This document shows, piece after piece, positions 17,257 through 24,813 of a stretch of 64,000 nt of DNA (position 1 is the stretch's first letter; every line of letters begins with the position of its first letter). The notes under the pieces were generated by a model. That model had not been told where the DNA came from, did no database searches, and saw only the letters and a list, made by a program, of their open reading frames with translations. Source of the stretch: Parapedobacter soli (GTDB lineage: Bacteria > Bacteroidota > Bacteroidia > Sphingobacteriales > Sphingobacteriaceae); NCBI RefSeq assembly GCF_025460835.1, contig NZ_JAMXAY010000016.1, positions 26,706 through 90,705 of the forward strand, in the 5' to 3' direction. The translations under genes and the position numbers were made by a program.

Positions 17257-18792
17257 TCAATCGGTTTGGTGCATTCCTTTTATTTCGGCGAGCAGCGCCT
17301 GCAATTCCGTTACTTTAGCTGGAAATTGCTGATATAGATTGGTGGTTTCTTGCGGATCCTTTTCAAGGTTGTACAGCTGCCCGGCGGGTCCACCGGGAAC
17401 GGCTTCTGCACGTTGAGGTTCGGAAAAGCCGCCGGACCCCAGGCCGTCTATCAATTTCCAGGCACCTTTGCGGATGGCAAGATAACCGTTTGAAGCCTGA
17501 TGGATCACGGCGCGCTGATCGGGAATGTCGGCTGTCTCTCCCTTCAATACGGGCAAGATACTGTAACTGTCGAGAGCAGCATCTGCCGGCACTCCGGTTT
17601 GCAGGATGGCAGCACAGGTAGCCGAAAGGTTGGTCAACGTCGTCAACGCATCACTCGTTGTACCCGGCTTCACCGCAGCGGGCCAGCGCACGATAAAGGG
17701 GATGCGGTGGCCGCCTTCCCAGGCATCGCCCTTCATTCCGCGATAGGGACCGGTTGCGCGGTGGTGAAAACGTTCGGCAAATTGCGGACGCCAGTAGGGA
17801 CCGTTGTCGCTGGTGAAGACGACCACTGTATGCTGTGTCATGCCGAGACTGTCGATTGCCCGTAATACGCGACCTACGGCATCGTCTACCATTTGTACGT
17901 AATCACCATAATCCCCGGCGTTGGAGGCCCCACGCTGGTCACCGGTAGGCAACCACGGTGTATGGGGGGCGGGAAGGGGAAGGTACAGAAAAAACGGCTG
18001 CGGCTGCTTTGCTTGCTGTTCGACGTATTGCACGGCTTTGTCGGTAAACGTCGGCAATACGCGGTCAAAATTAAATGAAGGTGCCATTTTCCCCGCGCGC
18101 CAGAAGGCACCGGTGTACCCCGTATTCAGGTCGTTACCCGGTGTGTAGGCGGAGGGAAGCTCAATCAGCGTATCCCGCTCAAGGTAACAGTAAGGCTCCA
18201 TGTCGAGCGAGGCCGGGAGTATAAAGGAATAGTCGAATCCATGGCTCAACGGTCCTCCCGTCGGCGGTTTAGTAAAGTCGATGTATTCGGGATTCATGTC
18301 TTTCAATAGCCCATATTCGTTCATTTCCGGATTGCTGGAATCAAGCACGTCACGATGCGCTTCCTTGACCGCCCAATCCAACCCAAGATGCCATTTGCCG
18401 ATGACGGCGGTGTGATAGCCTTGTTGTTGGAGCAAGGTACCTATCGTAAAACTACCCTGTGGAATAAGCGTGCGACCATATCCCCGGAGTACGCCGACAG
18501 GTAAACGGCTTCTCCAGGCATACGTACCTGTCATGATCGCGTAGCGGGTGGGCGTACAGACCGACGTTGGGGCATGGGCATCCGTAAACCGCATTCCTTG
18601 CTTAGCTAGGGCGTCGATGTGGGGCGTATTAATCCGGCCGTCGGGATTGTAGATGCTTACATCGCCGTAACCCAGGTCGTCAGCAAGGATGTACACAATA
18701 TTGGGTTGGGCTGGCTGTGCCCTGATCGGTTGGACGACGGAGCCAAGCCCAATTAGGCATAGCAGTATATTCTTAAAAAGGGAGTTATTCAT
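17257..18792 (-). CDS. Sulfatase (formylglycine type) 2
   Basis: A 511-residue S1 family sulfatase with a Sec signal (to about residue 25, 'PIRAQ'). Motifs: 'LADDLGYGDV' (37-46), C-T-P-T-R at 79-83 with Cys79 the formylglycine site, 'IGKWHLG' and 'VFTSDNGPYW'. The layout resembles arylsulfatase A and N-acetylgalactosamine-6-sulfatase relatives, but this cannot be taken as substrate evidence. It starts 15 bases after sulfatase 3 and ends just before sulfatase 1, so it is part of one operon. It needs a formylglycine-generating enzyme encoded outside the window. Confidence 0.92.
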   Translation of the reverse strand: MNNSLFKNILLCLIGLGSVVQPIRAQPAQPNIVYILADDLGYGDVSIYNPDGRINTPHIDALAKQGMRFTDAHAPTSVCTPTRYAIMTGTYAWRSRLPVGVLRGYGRTLIPQGSFTIGTLLQQQGYHTAVIGKWHLGLDWAVKEAHRDVLDSSNPEMNEYGLLKDMNPEYIDFTKPPTGGPLSHGFDYSFILPASLDMEPYCYLERDTLIELPSAYTPGNDLNTGYTGAFWRAGKMAPSFNFDRVLPTFTDKAVQYVEQQAKQPQPFFLYLPLPAPHTPWLPTGDQRGASNAGDYGDYVQMVDDAVGRVLRAIDSLGMTQHTVVVFTSDNGPYWRPQFAERFHHRATGPYRGMKGDAWEGGHRIPFIVRWPAAVKPGTTSDALTTLTNLSATCAAILQTGVPADAALDSYSILPVLKGETADIPDQRAVIHQASNGYLAIRKGAWKLIDGLGSGGFSEPQRAEAVPGGPAGQLYNLEKDPQETTNLYQQFPAKVTELQALLAEIKGMHQTD

Positions 18793-18807
18793 GAGAGCTA
18801 TTCATCA

Positions 18808-20331
18808 TTAGTTCAAACGGCTGTAATGGCTTGTAAATTGTGCGTACACATTTTCCGGAATTGAGAGGTGATCGTCCGTCTGTTCCATATGTGCCCGGAG
18901 GCAAGTCAACAGTTCGCGCACCCTGCGTTCGTTTTCCCGTTGGAAAGCGAGGTTCATTTTTTCCTGGGGGTCTTCGGTTACCTGGTATAATTCGAGGAAT
19001 ACCTCGTCACCAAATAGATCGACGATCAATTTATACCCATCCTTTACGACTGCCCGCTGGAAGTTTCCCAGGGAACCGTTGCCGTCGTATTGCAGGAATA
19101 TCGGTCGTGCCTTGTTTGGCTGCTCGTTACGCACCAACGGGAGTAACGACTGGCCATCAAGGTCCTCCGGAACGGGCACACCCGTATAGTCCAATAAGGT
19201 AGGCAATACGTCTACCAGGCTCACCGGCTCAACAATGGCTGTACGGTCAACCGGAAAACCAACCGGAAACCGGATATACAACGGTACGCGGACGGACTCT
19301 TCATACATGCAGTTTTTCTGCCAGAGCGAATGGCTGCCGAGCATTTCGCCGTGGTCGGCAGTGAAAACAATGATAGCCTCATCGTACAGGCCTTCGTCTT
19401 TCAGTGCTTGGACGATCCGGCCCACTTCATCGTCCAGGAGTTTGACCAGTCCGAGGTATCTTGCCCAGGTATCCCGCCATTCATCGCGGGTATACCGGGT
19501 GCCCAGAAACCCGGTGATGTTATACAATTGCAGGGGAGACTGGCCGGGGTACCACTGGCCCACATTGTCCGGCAGGTCAACCTGTTGGCTGGCGATGGCG
19601 GAAAAATAAGGTTCGGGGATATGGAAGGGTGGATGCGGAGCCAGAAACATGCAGTTGAGCAGCAAAGGCTTGGTTTTGTCGCGCTGTCGGATGGCCCGCT
19701 GTGCCTCGTTGCTGAAATACCGGTCTGTAAAGTAGTCGACGCCCGGGGCGTAAGGTGCCGCAAAAGGAGTTGAATAATACCGGGCACCGGTATAGCGTCC
19801 GGATATCTGTTCTGGAACCAATGCCTTGAAAATGCGTCCTCCGGGCTTGTCCACACCTTCCGATTTCATCCACTGCGCATACGTCTGCTGGGTAATCCAT
19901 TTGGTTTTACTTTCCGGATCCTTTTCAAGCGGATCCTCGGTAAAAAGGTGTTGCTTGCCCACATGCCAGCTGTCCCAACTATCCTCCATGAGGGTATATA
20001 GGTTGGGAATGCCCGCACTTACATACCCATAATGGGCATCCTGTGGCGCCCACGGGTTAATCAGCGAATGCGTGCGATTGGGATAAAGCCCGGTGAAGAA
20101 AGAGGCCCTCGAAGGCGCACAAAGCGGTGAGGCCGCATACGCGGAAGTAAACGAGACCCCGGCCTCCGCAAGTGCCGAAATATTCGGTGTCATTTCGCCG
20201 ATGACATCGGCCCGCAACTGGTCGGCCATGATGACAATAATCGGCGGGGAAGCTTTCTGCTGTCCGGATGACCGGGCAGCGAAAAGCAGCAGGTACCCTA
20301 CGAGCAAAAAGGATAAAGAACCGTACTTCAT
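18808..20331 (-). CDS. Sulfatase (formylglycine type) 3
   Basis: A 507-residue S1 sulfatase with a signal peptide ending near 'SSGQQ'. The metal motif is 'MADQLRADVIG' rather than ADD, a form seen in choline-sulfatase and iduronate/glucosamine sulfatase-like branches. The signature C-A-P-S-R is at 71-75 (Cys71), followed by 'ASFFTGLYPNR'. 'WHVGKQHL' and 'FTADHGEMLGSH' supply further active-site residues. It lies 7 bases downstream of sulfatase 4. The differing motif set indicates that it attacks a different sulfate position or sugar than sulfatases 1 and 2. Confidence 0.92.
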   Translation of the reverse strand: MKYGSLSFLLVGYLLLFAARSSGQQKASPPIIVIMADQLRADVIGEMTPNISALAEAGVSFTSAYAASPLCAPSRASFFTGLYPNRTHSLINPWAPQDAHYGYVSAGIPNLYTLMEDSWDSWHVGKQHLFTEDPLEKDPESKTKWITQQTYAQWMKSEGVDKPGGRIFKALVPEQISGRYTGARYYSTPFAAPYAPGVDYFTDRYFSNEAQRAIRQRDKTKPLLLNCMFLAPHPPFHIPEPYFSAIASQQVDLPDNVGQWYPGQSPLQLYNITGFLGTRYTRDEWRDTWARYLGLVKLLDDEVGRIVQALKDEGLYDEAIIVFTADHGEMLGSHSLWQKNCMYEESVRVPLYIRFPVGFPVDRTAIVEPVSLVDVLPTLLDYTGVPVPEDLDGQSLLPLVRNEQPNKARPIFLQYDGNGSLGNFQRAVVKDGYKLIVDLFGDEVFLELYQVTEDPQEKMNLAFQRENERRVRELLTCLRAHMEQTDDHLSIPENVYAQFTSHYSRLN

Positions 20332-20338
20332 GGTTTTG

Positions 20339-21733
20339 CTATTGATAACGCGTTAATAATTCGGGATTCACTTTTCGGAAATAGGCAGTCATTTCGGCTT
20401 CTAATTCCTCGACTTTTCCGGGATTTTTATGGGCAATGTTATGCGTTTCACCCCGGTCTTCCTTGAGGTTGTACAATTCCACCTTGCCGGATTTCCAGAA
20501 TTTCAACAGTTTGTAGTCGCCATTGATCACCGCTGAGTGGGGATACCCGTCGTTGTAGCGGTGGAAAATGAGTGCGTTGTTTGTGCGCGCAACGGGTTTG
20601 CCCGTTTCGCCCCGGAGCATGTTCACGAAGCTGCCGCCATCGGTGTCCAGGTTACTGGAAGCGGGGGTTCCACCGGCCAGCTCGGCAAACGTAGCCAGCA
20701 GGTCCCAACCGACAATTGGGGCGTCACATTGGCTACCGGCCTCAATACCGGGACCCCTGACCAGGAACGGCACCCGTATGCCCCCTTCGTAAAGTGTCCA
20801 TTTTCCGCCGCGAAGGGGATAATTCCGCATCGGCTTGGGAAACTTCGATGGGTGATCCAGCCGGTTCCGCACTGCAGGCATGAATTCGGTGGCGCCATTG
20901 TCGGCCATGAAAAAGACATACGTGTTTTGTGCAATGCCCAGCCGTTCGAGGGTATCCAACACGGCCCCGATGCTGCGGTCGAGATCTTCCAGCATACCTG
21001 CGAACGCAGGGTCGTCATGCTTCTTTCCCCCAGGTTTCTTCTGGTATTTCTCATACGACCCGGCAGTCGTCTGCTTCTCTATATGCGTGGCATAGTGCGA
21101 GATTTGTAGGAAAAAGGGAGTTCCGGCTTTCGCGTGGCGTGTCATGAAATTGCCCGCCCGTGCCGCGAGTGTATTCACCCGTTTCGGATCGCCCGTGATG
21201 AAATAATCGGTCCACTTGTCCGTTCCCTCGATGGCAAAGTTGCCGTTTTTGTTGCCGGTATCGCCGTCGCTTTCGTCATAGCCTGCATCTTCCGGCGAAA
21301 ACCCGGCACGCATATCCCACTTGCCGAAATGAGCCGTCTGATAGCGACTGTTGATGCCTTTGAGTACTTGGGGCAAGGTTGGGTAGTTCCCTGCAGTTGG
21401 CTGGTAATTTGCTCCAAACGACTCATCTCCCTGCCGGGCGGGTGTATGGCCAAAGAGGATGCTTCGCCTGGAGGGCGAACAGATGGACGCGGAGGCATAA
21501 GTCCGGGAAAAACGAATGCCTCCGGTAGCTAGCCGATCCAAGTTGGGGGTTTCGTGGTAATCACTGGACGAACGCGGGTCGGTTTTGTCCATCGGCATGG
21601 AGAGCGACGACCAACCGAGGTCATCGGCCAAAATGAATATAATGTTTGGCGTTTCGGGTTGCTGCGCGAGTACATGCGTGGAAAACCCTGCTAACACTAT
21701 CGAAACAAGTAAAAACGATTTTCTTGGGATCAT
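20339..21733 (-). CDS. Sulfatase (formylglycine type) 4, with GKWD variant
   Basis: A 464-residue S1 sulfatase. The ATG at 21733 is chosen because it is followed by a clear signal peptide (ending HVLAQ) and begins 10 bases after the PhoD-like gene stop; an upstream in-frame extension of 62 codons would overlap that gene and looks non-coding. Motifs: 'LADDLGWSSL' (35-44), C-S-P-S-R at 85-89 (Cys85), and 'FMADNGATEF'. The usual GKWH motif reads GKWD here, so the active-site His is replaced by Asp, unless the role is taken by another residue. The substrate is unknown. Confidence 0.9.
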   Translation of the reverse strand: MIPRKSFLLVSIVLAGFSTHVLAQQPETPNIIFILADDLGWSSLSMPMDKTDPRSSSDYHETPNLDRLATGGIRFSRTYASASICSPSRRSILFGHTPARQGDESFGANYQPTAGNYPTLPQVLKGINSRYQTAHFGKWDMRAGFSPEDAGYDESDGDTGNKNGNFAIEGTDKWTDYFITGDPKRVNTLAARAGNFMTRHAKAGTPFFLQISHYATHIEKQTTAGSYEKYQKKPGGKKHDDPAFAGMLEDLDRSIGAVLDTLERLGIAQNTYVFFMADNGATEFMPAVRNRLDHPSKFPKPMRNYPLRGGKWTLYEGGIRVPFLVRGPGIEAGSQCDAPIVGWDLLATFAELAGGTPASSNLDTDGGSFVNMLRGETGKPVARTNNALIFHRYNDGYPHSAVINGDYKLLKFWKSGKVELYNLKEDRGETHNIAHKNPGKVEELEAEMTAYFRKVNPELLTRYQ

Positions 21734-21743
21734 AATTTGTGGT

Positions 21744-23186
21744 TTATGAGTGAGCATATTGCGAGTAGGTGTTGACAATTTTGCCATCCACATCGCAGTG
21801 ATCGAATTGGATATAGGGGTTGCCGTCTTTCCGGTATACGCGGACCTGCAGAAATCCGCCCTTAACCCGCAGGAAACGGTGTTCCGGCCGTATATCATCC
21901 GGCTTCCACCCTTGCGCATGGAAATCGCTGACCGGGCCCGAACCGAATTCCATCAAGCCCGTTCCGGGATCTTCAGAAACATATTGCCAGTGCCTGTCGC
22001 CGCTGACGATGAACAACCGGTCTATGGTTGACAGGTACTGCCGCAGCCATGTCCCCTCGGTTTGGAAATTTCTATTGGCGTGGTTATCCTTTTTGGTATC
22101 CCGGTCGGGGCCGACAATCGGTGTCGGTGAAATCAGCAGTTTGAATGTGGCGTTAGAGGCCCCTATGGTCTCCTTGAACCATGCTATCTGCTCTCCACCC
22201 CAGATGGTTTTGCCGGGTCCGTCGGGCATATCATTGTTTGACCGGTATTCGCGCGATTCGATCAACCATATTTGCAGGTCCTTACCCCACCGATAGGTCC
22301 GGTAGGGTTTATCCCGGAGCTGAACTTGCTCCTGCCACACCTTCAGGCCATCCGTATAAGAAAGCTCACCATAGGGTTGCGCCGTGGGATCGACATCGTT
22401 TTTCAGCAGGTCATGGTCGTCCTTCAGCATGTAGATAGGGACCTCACGGCAGAAATCCCGTATCGACGGTCTTGAGTTCATCGCATGCCACTTATGCCTT
22501 GCCTTTTCCCTCGTGGTAGCCAATGGCCCGGGTTTATCATAATAGACATAATCACCTGTATGGGCGTAAAAATCCGGCCGCAGTTGGCGCATGCTGTCAT
22601 ACACCCTAAATCCGCGTTCCTCGTCGTCATAACTCCAGAAGTATTGGCAAGTGCAGGCCACCAAGCATACCGCAGCAGCTGTTTGCGGGTCCGGTGCCGT
22701 TCGGAAGGAGCCCTTGGCATAGTTGGAAGTCCCATTCATCGATGCGCGCGCTTCGACCTCGATATGGTAACTGGTATTGCTTTCCAGGTTGTCTATGGTG
22801 ATCCTGACCGTGTAATCGTCGTCAGCTATGGCTGCATGCCAATCCGAGCGGAAAGTTTGTATACCGTCGCCGAGGAGTGTAACCCGTACAAACCCAGCCG
22901 CACCGGCAACGGCCCCGTCCATTTCCTCCACGGGTTGGTTTTCATCGAAACCAATGGGGTGCCTGAATACCTCTTCCCTCCGTTTGTGCCGGATGGGAAC
23001 GGGTGCTTCTTGACGGCATAATCGAGTCCAGAAAATAGCCGACCGGTCAGTCACTTCCGAAATTTTAAATCCGGTTGTCAAATAAACCACCGGGGAAATG
23101 GCTGCGGCGAGTTCATGGAAGGAGGGGAGCGCCATCATGCCGAGCCCGGTTTTCTTCAGGAAGTTTCTTCTACTCTGTTTACTCAT
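21744..23186 (-). CDS. PhoD-like metallophosphatase with Tat signal
   Basis: A 480-residue protein of the PhoD (alkaline phosphatase D) family. ATG 23186 is preferred to a TTG three codons upstream. The N-terminus 'SRRNFLKKTG' is a twin-arginine motif followed by a hydrophobic segment, so folded, metal-loaded export is likely. An N-terminal fibronectin-like domain covers about 30-165. The catalytic part shows 'HTGDYVYYD', 'MLKDDHD' and 'VSGDRHWQY', all expected metal ligands. Family members hydrolyse phosphomono- or diesters. Its place between sulfatase genes suggests removal of phosphate or another ester group from the same glycan, but this is inference from context only. Confidence 0.85.
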   Translation of the reverse strand: MSKQSRRNFLKKTGLGMMALPSFHELAAAISPVVYLTTGFKISEVTDRSAIFWTRLCRQEAPVPIRHKRREEVFRHPIGFDENQPVEEMDGAVAGAAGFVRVTLLGDGIQTFRSDWHAAIADDDYTVRITIDNLESNTSYHIEVEARASMNGTSNYAKGSFRTAPDPQTAAAVCLVACTCQYFWSYDDEERGFRVYDSMRQLRPDFYAHTGDYVYYDKPGPLATTREKARHKWHAMNSRPSIRDFCREVPIYMLKDDHDLLKNDVDPTAQPYGELSYTDGLKVWQEQVQLRDKPYRTYRWGKDLQIWLIESREYRSNNDMPDGPGKTIWGGEQIAWFKETIGASNATFKLLISPTPIVGPDRDTKKDNHANRNFQTEGTWLRQYLSTIDRLFIVSGDRHWQYVSEDPGTGLMEFGSGPVSDFHAQGWKPDDIRPEHRFLRVKGGFLQVRVYRKDGNPYIQFDHCDVDGKIVNTYSQYAHS

Positions 23187-23238
23187 TTCACTCAAAAATC
23201 ATTGTCCATAATTGTCTTCCTTCAATTTCATCCAAGTT

Positions 23239-24813
23239 TCACTCCTTATCCTGGTAAGCCGGGTTATAGACGCCCTGTTCACGGAACCCAGGGAATGGGC
23301 GCATCCTGCCGAACCGGGGGTAGCTATCAAACACTTCACCTCCCGACACGACCCGAGGGTCGCCCTGCTCAGCCAGCACCCGCCAGAGTTCTGTACGGAG
23401 CCCGGCCAGCACGTCGGCATAGCGGCTATCGGATGCCAGGTTCGTTAAGCAGGCGGGATCTTCGCGGATGGCGTACAACTCTTCAGCACCCCGTTTGGCG
23501 GTAGCCAAGCCGAACTGTTCCGGCCAGCGGTACCGATTGGTGAGCAGGAGCTCTTTAGTGGGCGAATCGTCGATGTCTTCAAACCCCCACACAATTGGCT
23601 TCATTCCGGTGCCGGAGGCAACATCCACCGGGATAACTGGCGGCGGGTCGCCCATCGGCCACCGATCGGGTTTGAGGTTACATATATACAGGTAATCCGT
23701 TGTCCGGATAGCACGCGCCGGATAACCTAGATTATCCGGCCGGGCATGTGTATGCCGCTCCCTCCCGCTCAATACGTAGCGGCGACTGGTATCAGACACC
23801 CCATCATTTAATAACGGAACAAGGCTTTCCCCGGCAGTGGCGGGCAGTGGGGCGGCATCAGCCCAGCCGAGGATGGTAGGGGCCAAATCGATGAGACCTA
23901 CGGGCACGTCGATTGTGCGCGGCCCCCTGATTCCGGGGCCGCAGATGGCCAGAGGCACATGGATGCCATACTCGTGCAAGCCCGCTTTCGCATGCGGGAA
24001 TGCCATGCCATTGTCGGCTGTTACGACGATGATGGTATTTTCCAGCTCCCCAATGCGTTCCAATAGGTCGAGCATCTCTTTGAGGTGCCGATCAAACCAA
24101 CTGACTTCAAAAGCATAATCCAATAAATCGGTCCTCACCGTATCATGGCTGGGCAAAAAGGGCGGGACACGCATTCCCACGGAGTCCAGCCCTTGGCGAA
24201 GGCCCGACCCGTATTCATATACCCGATGTGGCTCATGGCAGCCAAACCAAAAAAAGAACGGCTTCCCTTCCGGCCTTTCAGCAAGGAAACGCTCAAAATT
24301 GGCGGCATAGTTTGTGCGATTGATCCCACTTGTAGGTACACCCGTGTATTTTTCGCTGTTGTATTCCGGTCCCACCGGATTTTGCTGCCATCCGGCATCA
24401 CGCCAATTGCCCGGTCCCCACGCCTTGCCGGTATACCCGGTAAAATAGCCGGCCGATGCCAACGCATCGGTGAATACGGGGAATTTCTTGGGGAAATAGC
24501 TGCTATGTGTGCCTGCTTCTTCCAGCTGCCAGATGTTGCGCCCCGTAAGAATTGCCGCCCTGGAAGGGCTGCATTGCGGTGCGGCAACAAATGCGTTATT
24601 GAACAGGACACCATGCCTCGCCACGCTATCAAATGCAGGGGTCACGAACTGTGGCATACCGTAAATCGAGGTGTATGGGTACGATTGGTCATCGGCAATA
24701 GCAAACAGGATGTTGGGCGCGCGTTGCGGCTTCGTTTTATGGGATTGCTGCGTACAGGCGCTCCAACTCATGATGGAGCCAATCAATATGTTGCAGATCA
24801 GTAACTTGTTCAT
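23239..24813 (-). CDS. Sulfatase (formylglycine type) 5, lipoprotein, N-sulfoglucosamine-sulfohydrolase-like
   Basis: A 524-residue S1 sulfatase carrying a lipobox (SWSAC, Cys20), the only sulfatase in the cluster predicted to be lipid-anchored. Motifs: 'IADDQSYPYTSIYG' (39-52), C-S-P-S-R at 81-85 (Cys81), 'TGKAWGPGNW' in place of GKWHxG, and 'VTADNGMAFPHAKAG'. These features place it near the heparan N-sulfatase (SGSH) branch. That branch also contains O-sulfatases, so N-sulfate should not be assumed. The start overlaps the end of the heparinase-like gene by 4 bases (ATGA), showing tight operon coupling. Anchoring could put it at the surface or in the periplasm. Confidence 0.9.
   Translation of the reverse strand: MNKLLICNILIGSIMSWSACTQQSHKTKPQRAPNILFAIADDQSYPYTSIYGMPQFVTPAFDSVARHGVLFNNAFVAAPQCSPSRAAILTGRNIWQLEEAGTHSSYFPKKFPVFTDALASAGYFTGYTGKAWGPGNWRDAGWQQNPVGPEYNSEKYTGVPTSGINRTNYAANFERFLAERPEGKPFFFWFGCHEPHRVYEYGSGLRQGLDSVGMRVPPFLPSHDTVRTDLLDYAFEVSWFDRHLKEMLDLLERIGELENTIIVVTADNGMAFPHAKAGLHEYGIHVPLAICGPGIRGPRTIDVPVGLIDLAPTILGWADAAPLPATAGESLVPLLNDGVSDTSRRYVLSGRERHTHARPDNLGYPARAIRTTDYLYICNLKPDRWPMGDPPPVIPVDVASGTGMKPIVWGFEDIDDSPTKELLLTNRYRWPEQFGLATAKRGAEELYAIREDPACLTNLASDSRYADVLAGLRTELWRVLAEQGDPRVVSGGEVFDSYPRFGRMRPFPGFREQGVYNPAYQDKE

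Noticed and set aside
20537..21109. 190-codon open frame on the plus strand
   Set aside because: It is fully antisense to sulfatase 4, which has complete catalytic motifs; its own translation shows no domain, signal or ribosome site.
21734..21919. 62-codon extension of sulfatase 4
   Set aside because: It overlaps the end of the PhoD-like gene and places the signal peptide internally; the ATG at 21733 explains the protein better.
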